Positions 1 through 7,622 of a stretch of DNA of 9,707 nucleotides are shown here, in pieces. Both the position numbers and the translations under genes were made by a program. Position 1 is the first letter of the stretch. The number at the start of each line of letters is the position of its first letter. The DNA comes from Thermus kawarayensis JCM 12314 (lineage in GTDB: Bacteria; Deinococcota; Deinococci; Deinococcales; Thermaceae): positions 1 through 9,707 of the forward strand of contig BBBL01000037.1 in assembly GCA_001311545.1 (NCBI GenBank). Direction: 5' to 3'. The notes under the pieces are model-generated. The model did no database searches and had not been told where the DNA came from. It worked only from the letters and a program-made list of their open reading frames with translations.

Positions 1-2
1 GG

Positions 3-930
3 CTTCCCAAGGAGGTGCCCGCGGTCACCTTGAACCGCATGTGCGGCTCCAGCCAGCAGGCGGTCCACTTCGCCGCCCAGGCCATCGCCGCGGGCGACCT
101 GGACTTCGCCATCGCCGGCGGGGTGGAGAGCATGACCCGGGTGCCCATGTTCTCGGACATCGGCGGGGGCTTCCGCGCCCTAAACCCCGGGCTTTGGGAG
201 AGGTACGAGCTTGTCCACCAGGGGGAAAGCGCCGAGCGCATCGCCGAGCGCTACGGGTTTTGCCGGGAGGAGCTGGACGAGTGGGGCTACCTCTCCCACA
301 AGCGGGCGGCCCGGGCCAGGGAGGAGGGCCGCTTCCGGGGCCAGCTCCTTCCCCTGGAGGGGCTGGACGCGAGGGGAGGCCTTTTCTCCTCGCCTGGGAC
401 GAGGGCGTCCGCTCTGACGTGGACTACGAGAGGATGCTCCTCCTGAAGCCCGTATTCCGGGAAAACGGGGTGGTGACGGCGGGCAACTCCAGCCAGATCT
501 CGGACGGCGCCGCAGCCCTCCTCCTCGGGGACCGGGAGAAGGCCCTGGCCTTGGGCTTAAGGCCCCGGGCCCGCTTCCTCGCCCGGGTGGTGGTGGCCGG
601 GGACCCACCATGCAGCTTCTGGAGGTCATCCCTGCGGCGAAGGAGGCCTTGAGGCGCGCCGGGCTCTCCCTGGGGGACGTGGACGTCATAGAGGTGAACG
701 AGGCCTTCGCCAGCGTGGTCCTGGCCTTTTTGCGGGAGCTTGGAGCCGATCCGGAGAAGGTGAATCCCAACGGCGGGGCCATCGCCCACGGGCATCCCTT
801 GGGGGCCACGGGGGCCGTGCTCATGACCAAGCTCCTTTATGAGCTAGAGCGCACCGGCGGGGAGTTCGGCCTCCAGGTGATGTGCATCGGCCACGGCCAG
901 GCCACGGCCACGGTGATCCAGAGGCTATAA
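3..930 (+). CDS. Acetyl-CoA acetyltransferase / 3-ketoacyl-CoA thiolase, 5'-partial, two apparent frameshifts
   Basis: Thiolase that splits a 3-ketoacyl-CoA with CoA (or condenses acyl-CoAs) in the cytoplasm. The reading frame enters from the left edge, so the first ~80 residues are missing. Visible landmarks are the nucleophilic Cys in [12 protein letters not shown] (TGC at 42-44), the [10 protein letters not shown] loop, [12 protein letters not shown] in the middle, NEAFAS, the catalytic His loop [14 protein letters not shown], and the second Cys in [16 protein letters not shown] at the end. The protein jumps frame near 371 (LDA to [12 protein letters not shown]) and near 607 (GDP to TMQLLEV). 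Each jump is repaired by one extra base, so both are probably sequencing losses. The stop TAA overlaps the ribosome site of the next gene, 10 nt downstream, so it is likely co-transcribed with the dehydrogenase and racemase. Family assignment is firm; chain-length or branched-substrate preference cannot be read. Confidence 0.9.
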
Positions 931-937
931 GGAGGGG
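929..937 (+). promoter_or_regulatory. Ribosome binding site for the HSD10-like dehydrogenase
   Basis: AAGGAGGGG lies 3 nt before the ATG at 941 and overlaps the TAA stop of the thiolase. This supports the chosen start and suggests translational coupling. Confidence 0.7.
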
Positions 938-940
938 ACG

Positions 941-1667
941 ATGGAGCGGAGCGCCTTGGTGACGGGAGGGGCCTCGGGGCTTGGGCGGGCGGCGGCCTTG
1001 GCCCTTAGGGAAAAGGGCTACCGGGTGGTGGTCCTGGACCTCAGGCGGGGGGAGGAAAACCTGATCTACGCGGAAGGGGACGTGACCCGGGAGGAGGACG
1101 TGAGGCGGGCGGTGGCGAGGGCCCAGGAGGAGGCGCCCCTCTTCGCCGTGGTGAACGCCGCCGGGATCGGCCTCGCCCGGAAGATCCTGGGCCGGGAAGG
1201 CCCCCACGACCTGGAAAGCTTCCGGCGGATCTTGGAGGTGAACCTCCTGGGTACCTTCAACGTCTTGCGCCTCGCCGCCTGGGCCATGCGGGAAAACCCC
1301 CAGGACCCGGAGGGCCAGAGAGGGGTGATCGTGAATACGGCCAGCGTGGCCGCCTTTGAGGGGCAGGTGGGCCAGGCGGCCTACGCGGCGAGCAAGGGAG
1401 GCGTGGTGGCCCTCACCCTCCCGCTGCCCGGGAGCTCGCCGAGTGGGGGATCCGGGTGGTGGCCCTCGCCCCGGGCCTTTTTGACACCCCCCTCCTGCAG
1501 GGCCTTCCCGGGAAGGCCAAGGAGAGCCTGGCCTCCCAGGTACCCTTCCCAAGGCGCCTGGGACGCCCGGAGGAGTACGCCGCCTTGGTCCTTCACGTCC
1601 TGGAGAACCCCATGCTGAACGGGAGGTGATCCGGCTGGATGGCGCCCTCCGCATGGCCCCCCGGTAG
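941..1667 (+). CDS. Short-chain dehydrogenase resembling 3-hydroxyacyl-CoA dehydrogenase type II (HSD10-like), two apparent frameshifts
   Basis: Classical SDR that probably oxidises 3-hydroxyacyl-CoA, including 2-methyl-3-hydroxybutyryl-CoA, with NAD+. The cofactor loop TGGASGLG is at residues 8-15, an acidic D33 ends beta-2 (NAD preference), NAAG is at 72-75, and N101, S135, Y148 and K152 form the catalytic set (YAASK). The stretch [17 protein letters not shown] and the end [13 protein letters not shown] are hallmarks, from memory, of the mitochondrial HSD10 family. The frame breaks near 1424 (ALTLP to [13 protein letters not shown]) and near 1625 (NG to EVIRLDG), each repaired by one added base. 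Corrected length is 242 aa, normal for the family. As written, a premature TGA at 1627-1629 follows the second break. It sits between thiolase and racemase, matching the step before thiolysis. Confidence 0.88.
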
Positions 1668-2506
1668 GTGTTGGACCTTACCCGGCTTTTGCCCGGGCCA
1701 CTGGCGGGGAAGCTTCTGTGGGAGATGGGCTTTCCCGTCCTCAAGGTGGAGCCCCCAGGGGGGGATCCCCTGGAGGCCCTCGCCCCCGAGGCCTACCGCT
1801 TCCTGAACGGGGGCAAGGAGGTCCTCCGCCTGGACCTGAAGCGCCCCGAGGAGAGGGAGGTCTTTTTGGGCCTGGTGCGGGAGAGCGCGGTGCTTCTGGA
1901 GTCCAACCGCCCTGGGGTCATGGAGCGCCTTGGCCTGGCCCTGGGGTCCTCCTCGAGGCCAACCCCCGCCTGGTCTACCTCCGCCTCCGGGGCTACCGGG
2001 ACACCCCCGACCCCGGGCACGACCTCACTTATTTGGCAGAGGCGGGGCTTCTTGGCCGCTTTCCCTGGAAATCTTTCCAGTTCGCCGACCTGGCAGGGGC
2101 CTATGCCCTGGCCCTCACCGCCCTCAAGGGGCTCCTTTTGGGGGGTGGGGTCTACGAGGTGGCCTTGGCCGAGGCGGTGAAGTCCATCGCCTACCCACCC
2201 CTCCCCTTTCTGGACGGCTCGGTCCTCTGCTACGGGGTCTACCGGGCGAGGGAGGGGGAGGTGGCCCTCGCGGCCCTGGAGCCCCATCTCTGGGCCCGCT
2301 TCTGCGAAAGGGCGGGGCTTCCCGAGCTCCTGATGGCGGCCTTCACCCCGGCCCGGGAAGGAAACCCTGCCTACGGGAGGCTCCTTGGGCGCTTTGGGGA
2401 GCACACCGCCCAGGAGTGGGAGGCCTGGGCGCGGGCGGAAGGGGTGCCCCTACGAGCGGTCAGCGGGCCGTCCAGCCCAGGTCTATGGGGAAGACCGCCC
2501 CGGTGA
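1668..2506 (+). CDS. Alpha-methylacyl-CoA racemase (CaiB/BaiF CoA-transferase fold), one frameshift, short C-terminus
   Basis: Epimerises the 2-methyl centre of branched acyl-CoAs so that beta-oxidation can proceed. The N-terminus reads [10 protein letters not shown], then KVEPPGGDP and the family motif [10 protein letters not shown]. After one repaired frameshift near 1946 it continues [17 protein letters not shown]. All three residues known from mycobacterial racemase appear in context: His118 in [11 protein letters not shown], Asp141 in FADLAGAY and Glu205 in AALEPHLW. This favours racemase over true CoA-transferases, which carry an Asp nucleophile elsewhere. Corrected length is 279 aa, against about 360 in typical members. 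The tail after VPLRAV lacks the usual C-terminal stretch and runs 47 nt into the convergent dehydrogenase gene. The GTG start directly abuts the TAG of the preceding gene, with no clear ribosome site, so it depends on coupling or the start is misplaced. Confidence 0.82.
2460..2506. other. Convergent 3' overlap of the racemase and 3-hydroxybutyrate dehydrogenase genes
   Basis: The last 47 nt of the + strand racemase frame lie inside the 3' end of the - strand dehydrogenase. The dehydrogenase C-terminus ([15 protein letters not shown]) fits its family and is trusted. The racemase tail here ([14 protein letters not shown]) has no recognised counterpart. I see no terminator hairpin with a T-tract for either transcript. 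Confidence 0.65.
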
Positions 2507-3215
2507 TGGCGCTGGCCTCCTCCGAGGCCAGGAAGAGGGCGAGCGCGGCCACCTCCTCGGGCTCTATGAGGCGCTTGATGGCCGCCTGGGCCAGGAAGAC
2601 CTTCTCCGCCACCTCCTCCGGGGGGATGCCCAGGGTTCTGGCCTGGTCCTGGATCTGGCCCTCCACCAGGGGGGTGCGGACGTAGGCGGGGGCGATGGCG
2701 TTCACCGTGACCCCGTAGGGTCCGGCCTCGAGGGCCACCGCCCGGGTGAGGCCCAGGAGGCCGTGCTTGGCCGAGATGTAGGCGCTCTTAAAGGGGCTTG
2801 CCACCAGGGCGTGGATGCTGGCGATGTTCAGGATCCGCCCCCAGCCCCTTTCCTTCATCCCGGGAAGGAGGGCCTTGGTGAGCTGGAAGGGGGCGGTGAG
2901 CATCACCTGGAGCATCTTTTGCCAGGTCTCCAGGGGAAAGGCCTCCACGGGGGCGATGTGCTGGAAGCCGGCGTTGTTCACCAGGACGTCCACGCCCATG
3001 GCCGCCGCCTCCTTCCCCAGGGCCTCCACCTCTTCGGGGTTCTTGAGGTCCGCCCGGAGGTAGACCCCGGAAAGCTCCTCGGCGAGCCAGGTGGCGTCCC
3101 GCACGTCGTGGACCAGGACTTTAGCCCCCTCCCGGGCGAAGGCCCTCGCGATGGCCAGGCCGATGCCGCTTCCTGCGCCGGTGACCAAGGCCGTCCTTCC
3201 TGAAAGCGCTCCCAT
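2460..3215 (-). CDS. 3-hydroxybutyrate dehydrogenase (SDR family), intact
   Basis: NAD-dependent oxidation of (R)-3-hydroxybutyrate to acetoacetate in the cytoplasm. It is an uninterrupted 251-residue SDR. The cofactor loop TGAGSGIG is at 12-19, NNAG at 80-83, and catalytic Ser133, Tyr146 and Lys150 lie in [18 protein letters not shown]. The diagnostic segments for this subfamily are [34 protein letters not shown], an [20 protein letters not shown] stretch and the end [15 protein letters not shown]; close relatives usually end DGGWTAQ. It is the last gene of the - strand operon, 9 nt after livF, with a good AGGAGG site. Its position behind an importer and an acyl-CoA ligase suggests it handles the imported acid or a product of it. 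A related SDR activity on another 3-hydroxy acid is the main alternative. Confidence 0.9.
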   Translation of the reverse strand: MGALSGRTALVTGAGSGIGLAIARAFAREGAKVLVHDVRDATWLAEELSGVYLRADLKNPEEVEALGKEAAAMGVDVLVNNAGFQHIAPVEAFPLETWQKMLQVMLTAPFQLTKALLPGMKERGWGRILNIASIHALVASPFKSAYISAKHGLLGLTRAVALEAGPYGVTVNAIAPAYVRTPLVEGQIQDQARTLGIPPEEVAEKVFLAQAAIKRLIEPEEVAALALFLASEEASAITGAVFPIDLGWTAR

Positions 3216-3220
3216 ACAAA

Positions 3221-3226
3221 CCTCCT
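3221..3226 (-). promoter_or_regulatory. Ribosome binding site for 3-hydroxybutyrate dehydrogenase
   Basis: AGGAGG on the minus strand, 5 nt before the ATG at 3215. It overlaps the TAG stop of livF (3225-3227), so the two genes are probably translationally coupled. Confidence 0.7.
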
Positions 3227-3929
3227 ACAGGTTAAGGTACGCCTCATGCACCTTCGGGTCTTGGCGCAGGGACTGGGCGGGGCCTTCCAGGACCACCCGC
3301 CCGTGCTCCAAGACGTAGGCCCTCTCCGCCACCTCCAGGGAGAGGGCCACGTTCTGCTCCACCAAAAGAATCCCCACCCCTCCCCGGGCCACCTCCCTTA
3401 GGGCCAGGAGCACCTCCTCGGCAAGCCTAGGGGAAAGCCCCAAGGAGGGCTCGTCCACGAGGAGGATCCTAGGAAAGCCCATGAGGGCCCGGCCGATGGC
3501 GAGCATCTGCTGCTCCCCGCCGGAGAGCGTCCCCGCGAGCTGCCGCCTGCGCTCGTAAAGCCGGGGAAAAAGGGCGTAGACCCGTTCGTACCCTTCCCTC
3601 TCCCGCCCGGGTGCGAGGAAGGCGGCCCCGAGCCTCAGGTTCTCCTCCACGGTCATGAGGGGGAAGAGCTGCCTTCCCTCGGGCACATGGCCGAGGCCTA
3701 GGCGGGCCCTTCTTGCCGGGGAGAGGCCCTGGAGGCCACGCCCGTCCAGGAAGACACCGCCCCGCCAGGGGCGGAGGAGGCCGGAGACGGCCCGGAGCAA
3801 GGTGGTTTTGCCGGCGCCGTTGGCCCCCAGAAGGGCCACCAGCTCCCCTTCCTCCACCTCCAAGCCCACCCCAAAGAGGACCTGGGCCTTGCCGTAGCCA
3901 GTTTCCAGGGCTTCCACCTTAAGCCTCAT
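3225..3929 (-). CDS. livF: HAAT-family ABC transporter ATP-binding protein, LivF type, intact
   Basis: One of two cytoplasmic ATPases of the importer. It is a complete 234-aa nucleotide-binding domain: Walker A GANGAGKTT at 35-43, Q-loop Gln87 in GRQLFP, signature LSGGEQQ at 135-141 and Walker B ILLVDEPSLGLSP from 155. The switch position reads VEQN, as is usual for LivF, where the LivG partner carries His. The VPEGRQLFPLMTVEENL stretch is typical of LivF. Its ATG overlaps the TGA of livG by the four bases ATGA, and GGGGAGG (3935-3941) lies 5 nt upstream. This is one of only three genes in the window without a frameshift. The symbol reflects family; the transported compound need not be leucine. 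Confidence 0.94.
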   Translation of the reverse strand: MRLKVEALETGYGKAQVLFGVGLEVEEGELVALLGANGAGKTTLLRAVSGLLRPWRGGVFLDGRGLQGLSPARRARLGLGHVPEGRQLFPLMTVEENLRLGAAFLAPGREREGYERVYALFPRLYERRRQLAGTLSGGEQQMLAIGRALMGFPRILLVDEPSLGLSPRLAEEVLLALREVARGGVGILLVEQNVALSLEVAERAYVLEHGRVVLEGPAQSLRQDPKVHEAYLNL

Positions 3930-4648
3930 GCCCGCCTCCCCAAATAGGCCTCCCGCACCCGCTCCTCCCGGGCCACCTCCTCGTAGGGGCCCTCGGCGAT
4001 CTTCTCCCCGTAGTCCAGGACCACCACCCGGTGGGCCAGGGCTTTGACCACGGGCATCAGGTGCTCAATGAAGAGGATGGAGACCCCGCTTTCCCGGATC
4101 CGCCGGATAAGGCCACCGCTTCCTGGGCCTCCTTGGGCCTCAGTCCCGCCATGACCTCGTCCAGGAGGAGGACCTTGGGCCTCGTGGCCAGGGCCCGGGC
4201 GAGCTCTAAGCGCTTGTCCTCAAGAAGGGTAAGCTCCCCCGCCAGGGCCTCGGCCTTGGCGGCCAGGCCGGTGAGGTCCAGCACCTTGTCCACCCAGGCC
4301 TCCGCCTCCCTCCTGGAAACCTCTGGCTTGCCGAAGAGGGCCCCCACCAGGAGGTTCTCCCGCACCGTGAGCTCGGGCAGGGGCTGCACGATCTGAAAGG
4401 CCCGGCCTAGGCCCAGGTGGGTGCGGGCCTCGGGAGGGAGAGGGGTCACGTCCCGCCCGAGGAGGAGAACCTTCCGGAGTCGGGGCGGAGGAGGCCGGAG
4501 ATCACGTTGAGAAGCGTGCTCTTGCCCGCTCCGTTGGGGCCGATGACCCCCAGGATCTCCCCCTCCTCCAGGTGGAGGCTTACCCCCTTGAGGCTTGGAG
4601 GCCTAAGAAGCGCTTGCCGATCTCCAGGACCTCGAGGACCCTACCCAC
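3926..4648 (-). CDS. livG: HAAT-family ABC transporter ATP-binding protein, LivG type, three apparent frameshifts
   Basis: Second ATPase of the importer. In pieces it reads [16 protein letters not shown], then [12 protein letters not shown] with Walker [10 protein letters not shown], then [18 protein letters not shown], Walker [14 protein letters not shown], and finally [20 protein letters not shown] with the switch His in IEH. Frames change near 4590, 4473 and 4110; each needs one added base. Corrected length is 241 aa, normal for LivG. The signature loop is [15 protein letters not shown] rather than LSGGQ, a departure I have seen in other LivG-type ATPases. The GTG at 4648 is chosen because GGGGGAGG lies just upstream and no ATG is near. 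In the uncorrected sequence livM reads into livG without a stop, so a livM-livG fusion is the alternative. Confidence 0.87.
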
Positions 4649-5531
4649 GGCGCCTCCCCCAAAGCCAAGGAGCCCCCGGGGCAGGAAAAGGATGGCCAGG
4701 ACGAGAAGGGCCCCGTAGACCACCAGGTAGCCTCCCGGATCCAAAGCCTTAAAGCCTGTTCCAGCCCCACCAAGACCACCCCGCCCAAAAGGGCCCTAAG
4801 GTGGAGTAAAGCCCGCCAAAGATGGGGATGACCAAAGCCTCCACCGCCCGGGCCAGGCTGAAGGCCTCGTAGGGGTTCAGGAAGAGGGCCTTCATGGCGT
4901 AGACCCCTCCCGAAAACCCCGCCACCAGGCTCCCGAGGAGGAGGGAGAGGAGCTTCACCCGCACCACCCTCACCCCCAGCACCCGGGCCACCGCCTCCGA
5001 CTGCCGGCAGGCCGCCTGGGCCAGACGGAAGGGGCTCCCCTCGGCCCAAAGGCTTACGGCCACCGCCAGGGTGAGGACGGCGAAGGCCAGGTAGTAGCTG
5101 GCGAGAGGCCAGCCGCCCCGAAGGGCGGGGGCACGGGCAGGCCGATGGGGCCGGTGAAGGGGAGCTTCAGGGCTAGGGTGCGGAGAACCTCGCTGAAGGC
5201 CAGGCTGGCGATGGCGAAGTAGAGGCCGTGGAGCCTCAGGGTGACGGAGCCAGGACCAAGGCGGCAAGCCCGGCGAGGAGGGCTCCGAGGGCCAAGGCGG
5301 GGAGGTTCCCACGTGGGGGAGAAGGAGGCCCGTGCCGTAGGCCCCCAGGCCGAAGAAGGCCCCGTGGGCCAGGGAGAGCTGCCCGGTGCGGGCCACCAGG
5401 TCCCAGGAGAGGGCCAAGGCGGTGAAGAGGAGGACAAAGAGCCCCACGTCCAGGAGAAAGGCCCGCCAGTCCCCCAAGGGGAGCACGGGGAGAAGGGCGA
5501 AAAGAAGGAGAAAGAAACCCGCCGCCCTCAT
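4641..5531 (-). CDS. livM: HAAT-family ABC transporter permease, LivM type, five or six apparent frameshifts
   Basis: Inner-membrane permease of the importer. The N-terminus is a run of hydrophobic helices, then the family motif GQLSLAHGAFFGLGAYGTG at residues 50-68. Later blocks are LRLHGLYFAIASLAFSEVLRT, the GLPVPPPFG loop, SYYLAFAVLTLAVAV, the cytoplasmic coupling loop RQSEAVARVLGVRVVRVKLL, GFSGGVYAMKALFLNPYEAF, and the last helix with ILFLPRGLLG. Frame jumps near 5309, 5245, 5117, 4793 and 4731 each need one added base, and after three of them the frame returns to the original, as expected. A sixth loss in the G-run near 4656 would end the protein as GGRRRG at TAG 4641-4643 (298 aa), a natural LivM end. 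Its ATG overlaps the livH stop as ATGA. With so many breaks it would be non-functional if the sequence were exact. Confidence 0.85.
4653..4660 (-). promoter_or_regulatory. Probable ribosome binding site for livG
   Basis: GGGGGAGG on the minus strand, 4 nt before the GTG at 4648. It supports a separate livG start rather than a livM-livG fusion. The G-run is also the likely place of a lost base. Confidence 0.45.
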
Positions 5532-6384
5532 GCTTCCCTCCAGGCCCGCCCCACCAGGGCCAGGAAGAGGACCAGGAAGAAGACGGCCTCAACCCATCCT
5601 CCACCCCCGGGCAGGTAGGTGCTCACCAGGGCCTCGGCCAGGGCCAAGACCAAAGCGGCGGGGATCACCCCCTTCAGGTTCCCGAGCCCCGCCAGGGCCA
5701 CGATGGCGAAGGACTTGAGGGTGAAGAGGAAGCCCACCGTGGGGCTGGCGTAGAGCATCACCGAGAGCATCACCCCTGCCACTCCGGCCAGGGCCGCGGA
5801 AAGGCCGAAGGCCAGGAGGTAGACCCCTTCGGCCTCTATCCCAAAAGCCCCGGGGCCAGGCGGTTTTGGGCCACCGCCCGCACCGCGAGGCCCAGGCGGC
5901 TTCGGGTGAGAAAGGCCTGCAGGAGGAGGAGCAAGGCGAGGGAGAGCAGGAAAGCTCCCAAGGGCACCGCCCCCAGGAAGAAGGGGCCCAGGGCGAGGGT
6001 GGCCGCCTGGTAGGGAGGGGCCACCACCCGGGTGTCCGCTCCGAAGAGGAGGAGGGCCAGGTTTTGCAACAGGATGGATACTCCGAAGGTGAGGAGCATC
6101 TGGTTGAGCTCGGGGGCCCTTAGCACCGGGCGGATCAGGCCGCGGTAGGTCAGTGCGCCCACAAGGAAGGCGGCCAGGAAGGCGAGGCCCAGGGAGAGAA
6201 GGGGATCCACGCTGCGGAAGGCGAAAAGGAGGTAGGAAAGGTAGGCCCCGAGCATCAAGAACTCCCCGTGGGCGAAGTTGACGATGCCCACCACCCCCAG
6301 GGAGAGGGCGAGGCCGGTGGCCACCAAGGCGTAGATCCCCGCCATGAGCACGCCGTTCAGGAAGGTTTGCAGAAGAAGCTCCAT
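5528..6384 (-). CDS. livH: HAAT-family ABC transporter permease, LivH type, one apparent frameshift
   Basis: Second membrane permease of the importer. It starts MELLLQTFLNGVLMAGIYAL and carries the LivH motif GIVNFAHGEFLMLGAY (residues 33-48), several strongly hydrophobic helices, and the coupling-loop region RAVAQNRLAPG from residue 169. A frame change near 5850 truncates it as written to 182 aa (stop at 5836). With one added base in the run of G it continues as AFGIEAEGVYLLAFGLSAAL, passes FTLKSFAIVALAGLGNLKGV and ends WREA, giving 285 aa, the usual size. It follows the binding-protein gene by 24 nt and overlaps livM by 4 nt, in the common order binding protein-H-M-G-F. Confidence 0.92.
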
Positions 6385-6408
6385 GGTCCTTTCCCTGGGC
6401 TGGGTCCT

Positions 6409-7587
6409 CTAGCGCAGGTAGTACTCCCCGGGGTAGCGAAGGGGCACGCTGGCCTTGTTCTTAGGGAAGACCGGCCTCCGGGTTCCCTGAATGTACTGGA
6501 ACTGGAACCAGATCTCCGGGCCAAACCCCTGGTACCGGGTTTTGCCCGTGTCGGAGGGCTTGAAGCTCAGGGGTCCAAAGGGGGTGTTGAAGCGCAGCCC
6601 CGCCAGGGCCTCGGCGATGCGGTTCTTATCGGCGCTTCCCGCTCGCTCCGCGGCCAAAGCCAGGCTCTTGACGATGACGTAGCCCATGGGGGCCATATAC
6701 TCCTCGGTCCCCTCCCCGTACTTTTTGCGGTAAGCCTCCACGAAGCGGCGGGACTCGGTGTTGGACACGGTGGGCAGCCAGGCGGTCATCCCGGCCACGT
6801 CCTGGGAGAGGGGGTTCTTCTCAAAGCCCACCGGCCAAGAAGGCGGGGCTCCGTAGATGAGCTTGGGCCTCAGGCCCACCTGGCGGGTTTGGGTGGCGAT
6901 GGGTAGGGCGTCCACATCGTAGCCGATCCAGTAGAGGATGTCGGGCTGGAAGGTGCGGAAGCGGGTCAGGATGGGGGTGAACTGGCCGCTTCCCGCCTTG
7001 TAGGGCTCGGCCTGCACCTGGTAGCCCAGCTTCTCCAGCTGCTGCCTGTAGACCCCGATCCCCGCCGAGCCGAAGGGGCCGTCCTCGTAGAGGATGGCCA
7101 CCCTCTTGGCCCCGAGCTCTTGGTGCAGGTATTGGAAGAACTGCAGGGCGGCGGCCACGTTGTGGTAGTCCCAGGGGTGGTAGTGGAAGAAGAGGGGGTA
7201 GCCCTCAAAGGCTTGCTCCACCACGGAAGAGGCGGCGCCGATGGCCAGGAAGAGGGGCCCGTACTGCTTCACCGGGCCGGAAAGGGCGAAGGTGACGCTG
7301 CTGGCCAGGCCGCCGATGACGAGGTCCACCTTGTCCACGGTCATGAGCTTGGTGAAGGCGGGCACGGCCTTGGCGGGGTCGGTGCCGTCGTCCGCCACCA
7401 CCAGCTCCAGGCGCACCTTGCCACCCGCATTCGCCTCCTCAGCGGCGAGCTGGATGCCGTTTAGGGCGGCCTTTCCCGCCACCGCCGAGGCCCCCGAGAG
7501 GGGGAGGATGACCCCTACCTTGAGGGGCGTTTGCGCCCACGCCAGGCCCAAGGCGAGAATCCCAAGAACGCTTACAACCCTGTGCAT
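6409..7587 (-). CDS. HAAT-family ABC transporter substrate-binding protein (Leu/Ile/Val-binding fold), intact
   Basis: Periplasmic receptor that captures the substrate and delivers it to LivH/LivM. It is complete at 392 aa. The signal peptide (residues 1-18) has a short positive start, a hydrophobic core and a probable cleavage after AWA. There is no lipobox Cys, so it should be soluble and not a lipoprotein. The mature start LKVGVILPLSGASAVAGKAALNG is the type I periplasmic-binding fold (Peripla_BP_6 class), followed by VVADDGTDPAKAV, VDLVIGGLASSVTFAL, VAILYEDGPFGSAGI and ILTRFRTFQPDILYWIGYD. Family members bind branched amino acids, amides, urea or aromatic and aliphatic acids. Next to an acyl-CoA ligase and beta-oxidation genes, a carboxylate is more likely than an amino acid, but this is inference. 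A strong ribosome site precedes it. Confidence 0.93.
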   Translation of the reverse strand: MHRVVSVLGILALGLAWAQTPLKVGVILPLSGASAVAGKAALNGIQLAAEEANAGGKVRLELVVADDGTDPAKAVPAFTKLMTVDKVDLVIGGLASSVTFALSGPVKQYGPLFLAIGAASSVVEQAFEGYPLFFHYHPWDYHNVAAALQFFQYLHQELGAKRVAILYEDGPFGSAGIGVYRQQLEKLGYQVQAEPYKAGSGQFTPILTRFRTFQPDILYWIGYDVDALPIATQTRQVGLRPKLIYGAPPSWPVGFEKNPLSQDVAGMTAWLPTVSNTESRRFVEAYRKKYGEGTEEYMAPMGYVIVKSLALAAERAGSADKNRIAEALAGLRFNTPFGPLSFKPSDTGKTRYQGFGPEIWFQFQYIQGTRRPVFPKNKASVPLRYPGEYYLR

Positions 7588-7593
7588 ACCTTT

Positions 7594-7601
7594 CCTCCTT
7601 T
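7594..7601 (-). promoter_or_regulatory. Ribosome binding site for the substrate-binding protein
   Basis: AAAGGAGG on the minus strand, 6 nt before the ATG at 7587, within an A/G-rich leader. It is among the strongest sites in the window, as expected for a binding protein made in excess of the permeases. Confidence 0.75.
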
Positions 7602-7604
7602 CTT

Positions 7605-7622
7605 CCTAGGGCGCTAGGCCCT
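7605..7622 (-). repeat. Overlapping small inverted repeats at the hydratase/binding-protein junction
   Basis: On the plus strand CCTAG-GGCG-CTAGG (7605-7618) can form a 5-bp stem, and the overlapping AGGGC-GCTAG-GCCCT (7608-7622) can form an alternative 5-bp stem. It spans the corrected stop of the hydratase gene and lies just before the binding-protein ribosome site. There is no T-tract, so it is not a standard terminator. A role in processing or in protecting the downstream message is possible but unproven. Confidence 0.35.

Noticed and set aside
821..1744. A 307-codon minus-strand open frame opposite the thiolase end and HSD10-like gene.
   Set aside because: The composition is Pro/Arg/Gly-rich with no family resemblance, while the plus strand carries clear SDR motifs.
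3..2506. Genuine pseudogene decay of the thiolase operon.
   Set aside because: Apart from single-base losses, catalytic residues, lengths and ribosome sites are preserved, and no independent nonsense or large deletion is seen, apart from the uncertain racemase tail.
2385..3203. A long plus-strand open frame (272 codons) opposite the 3-hydroxybutyrate dehydrogenase.
   Set aside because: It is the antisense shadow of an intact, family-typical SDR. Long antisense frames are expected at this GC content.
4641..5531. Programmed ribosomal frameshifting to explain the broken livM.
   Set aside because: Five or more shifts in one gene, with no slippery heptamer or long A-run and similar breaks in nine other genes, make sequence error far more likely.
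6385..6408. A possible regulatory element in the 24-nt gap between the binding-protein and livH genes.
   Set aside because: It holds only a modest GGGAAAGGA ribosome site before livH; no convincing stem or operator symmetry.
6268..6906. A 212-codon plus-strand open frame opposite livH and the binding protein.
   Set aside because: It is antisense to two well-supported genes, with no ribosome site or recognisable motif.
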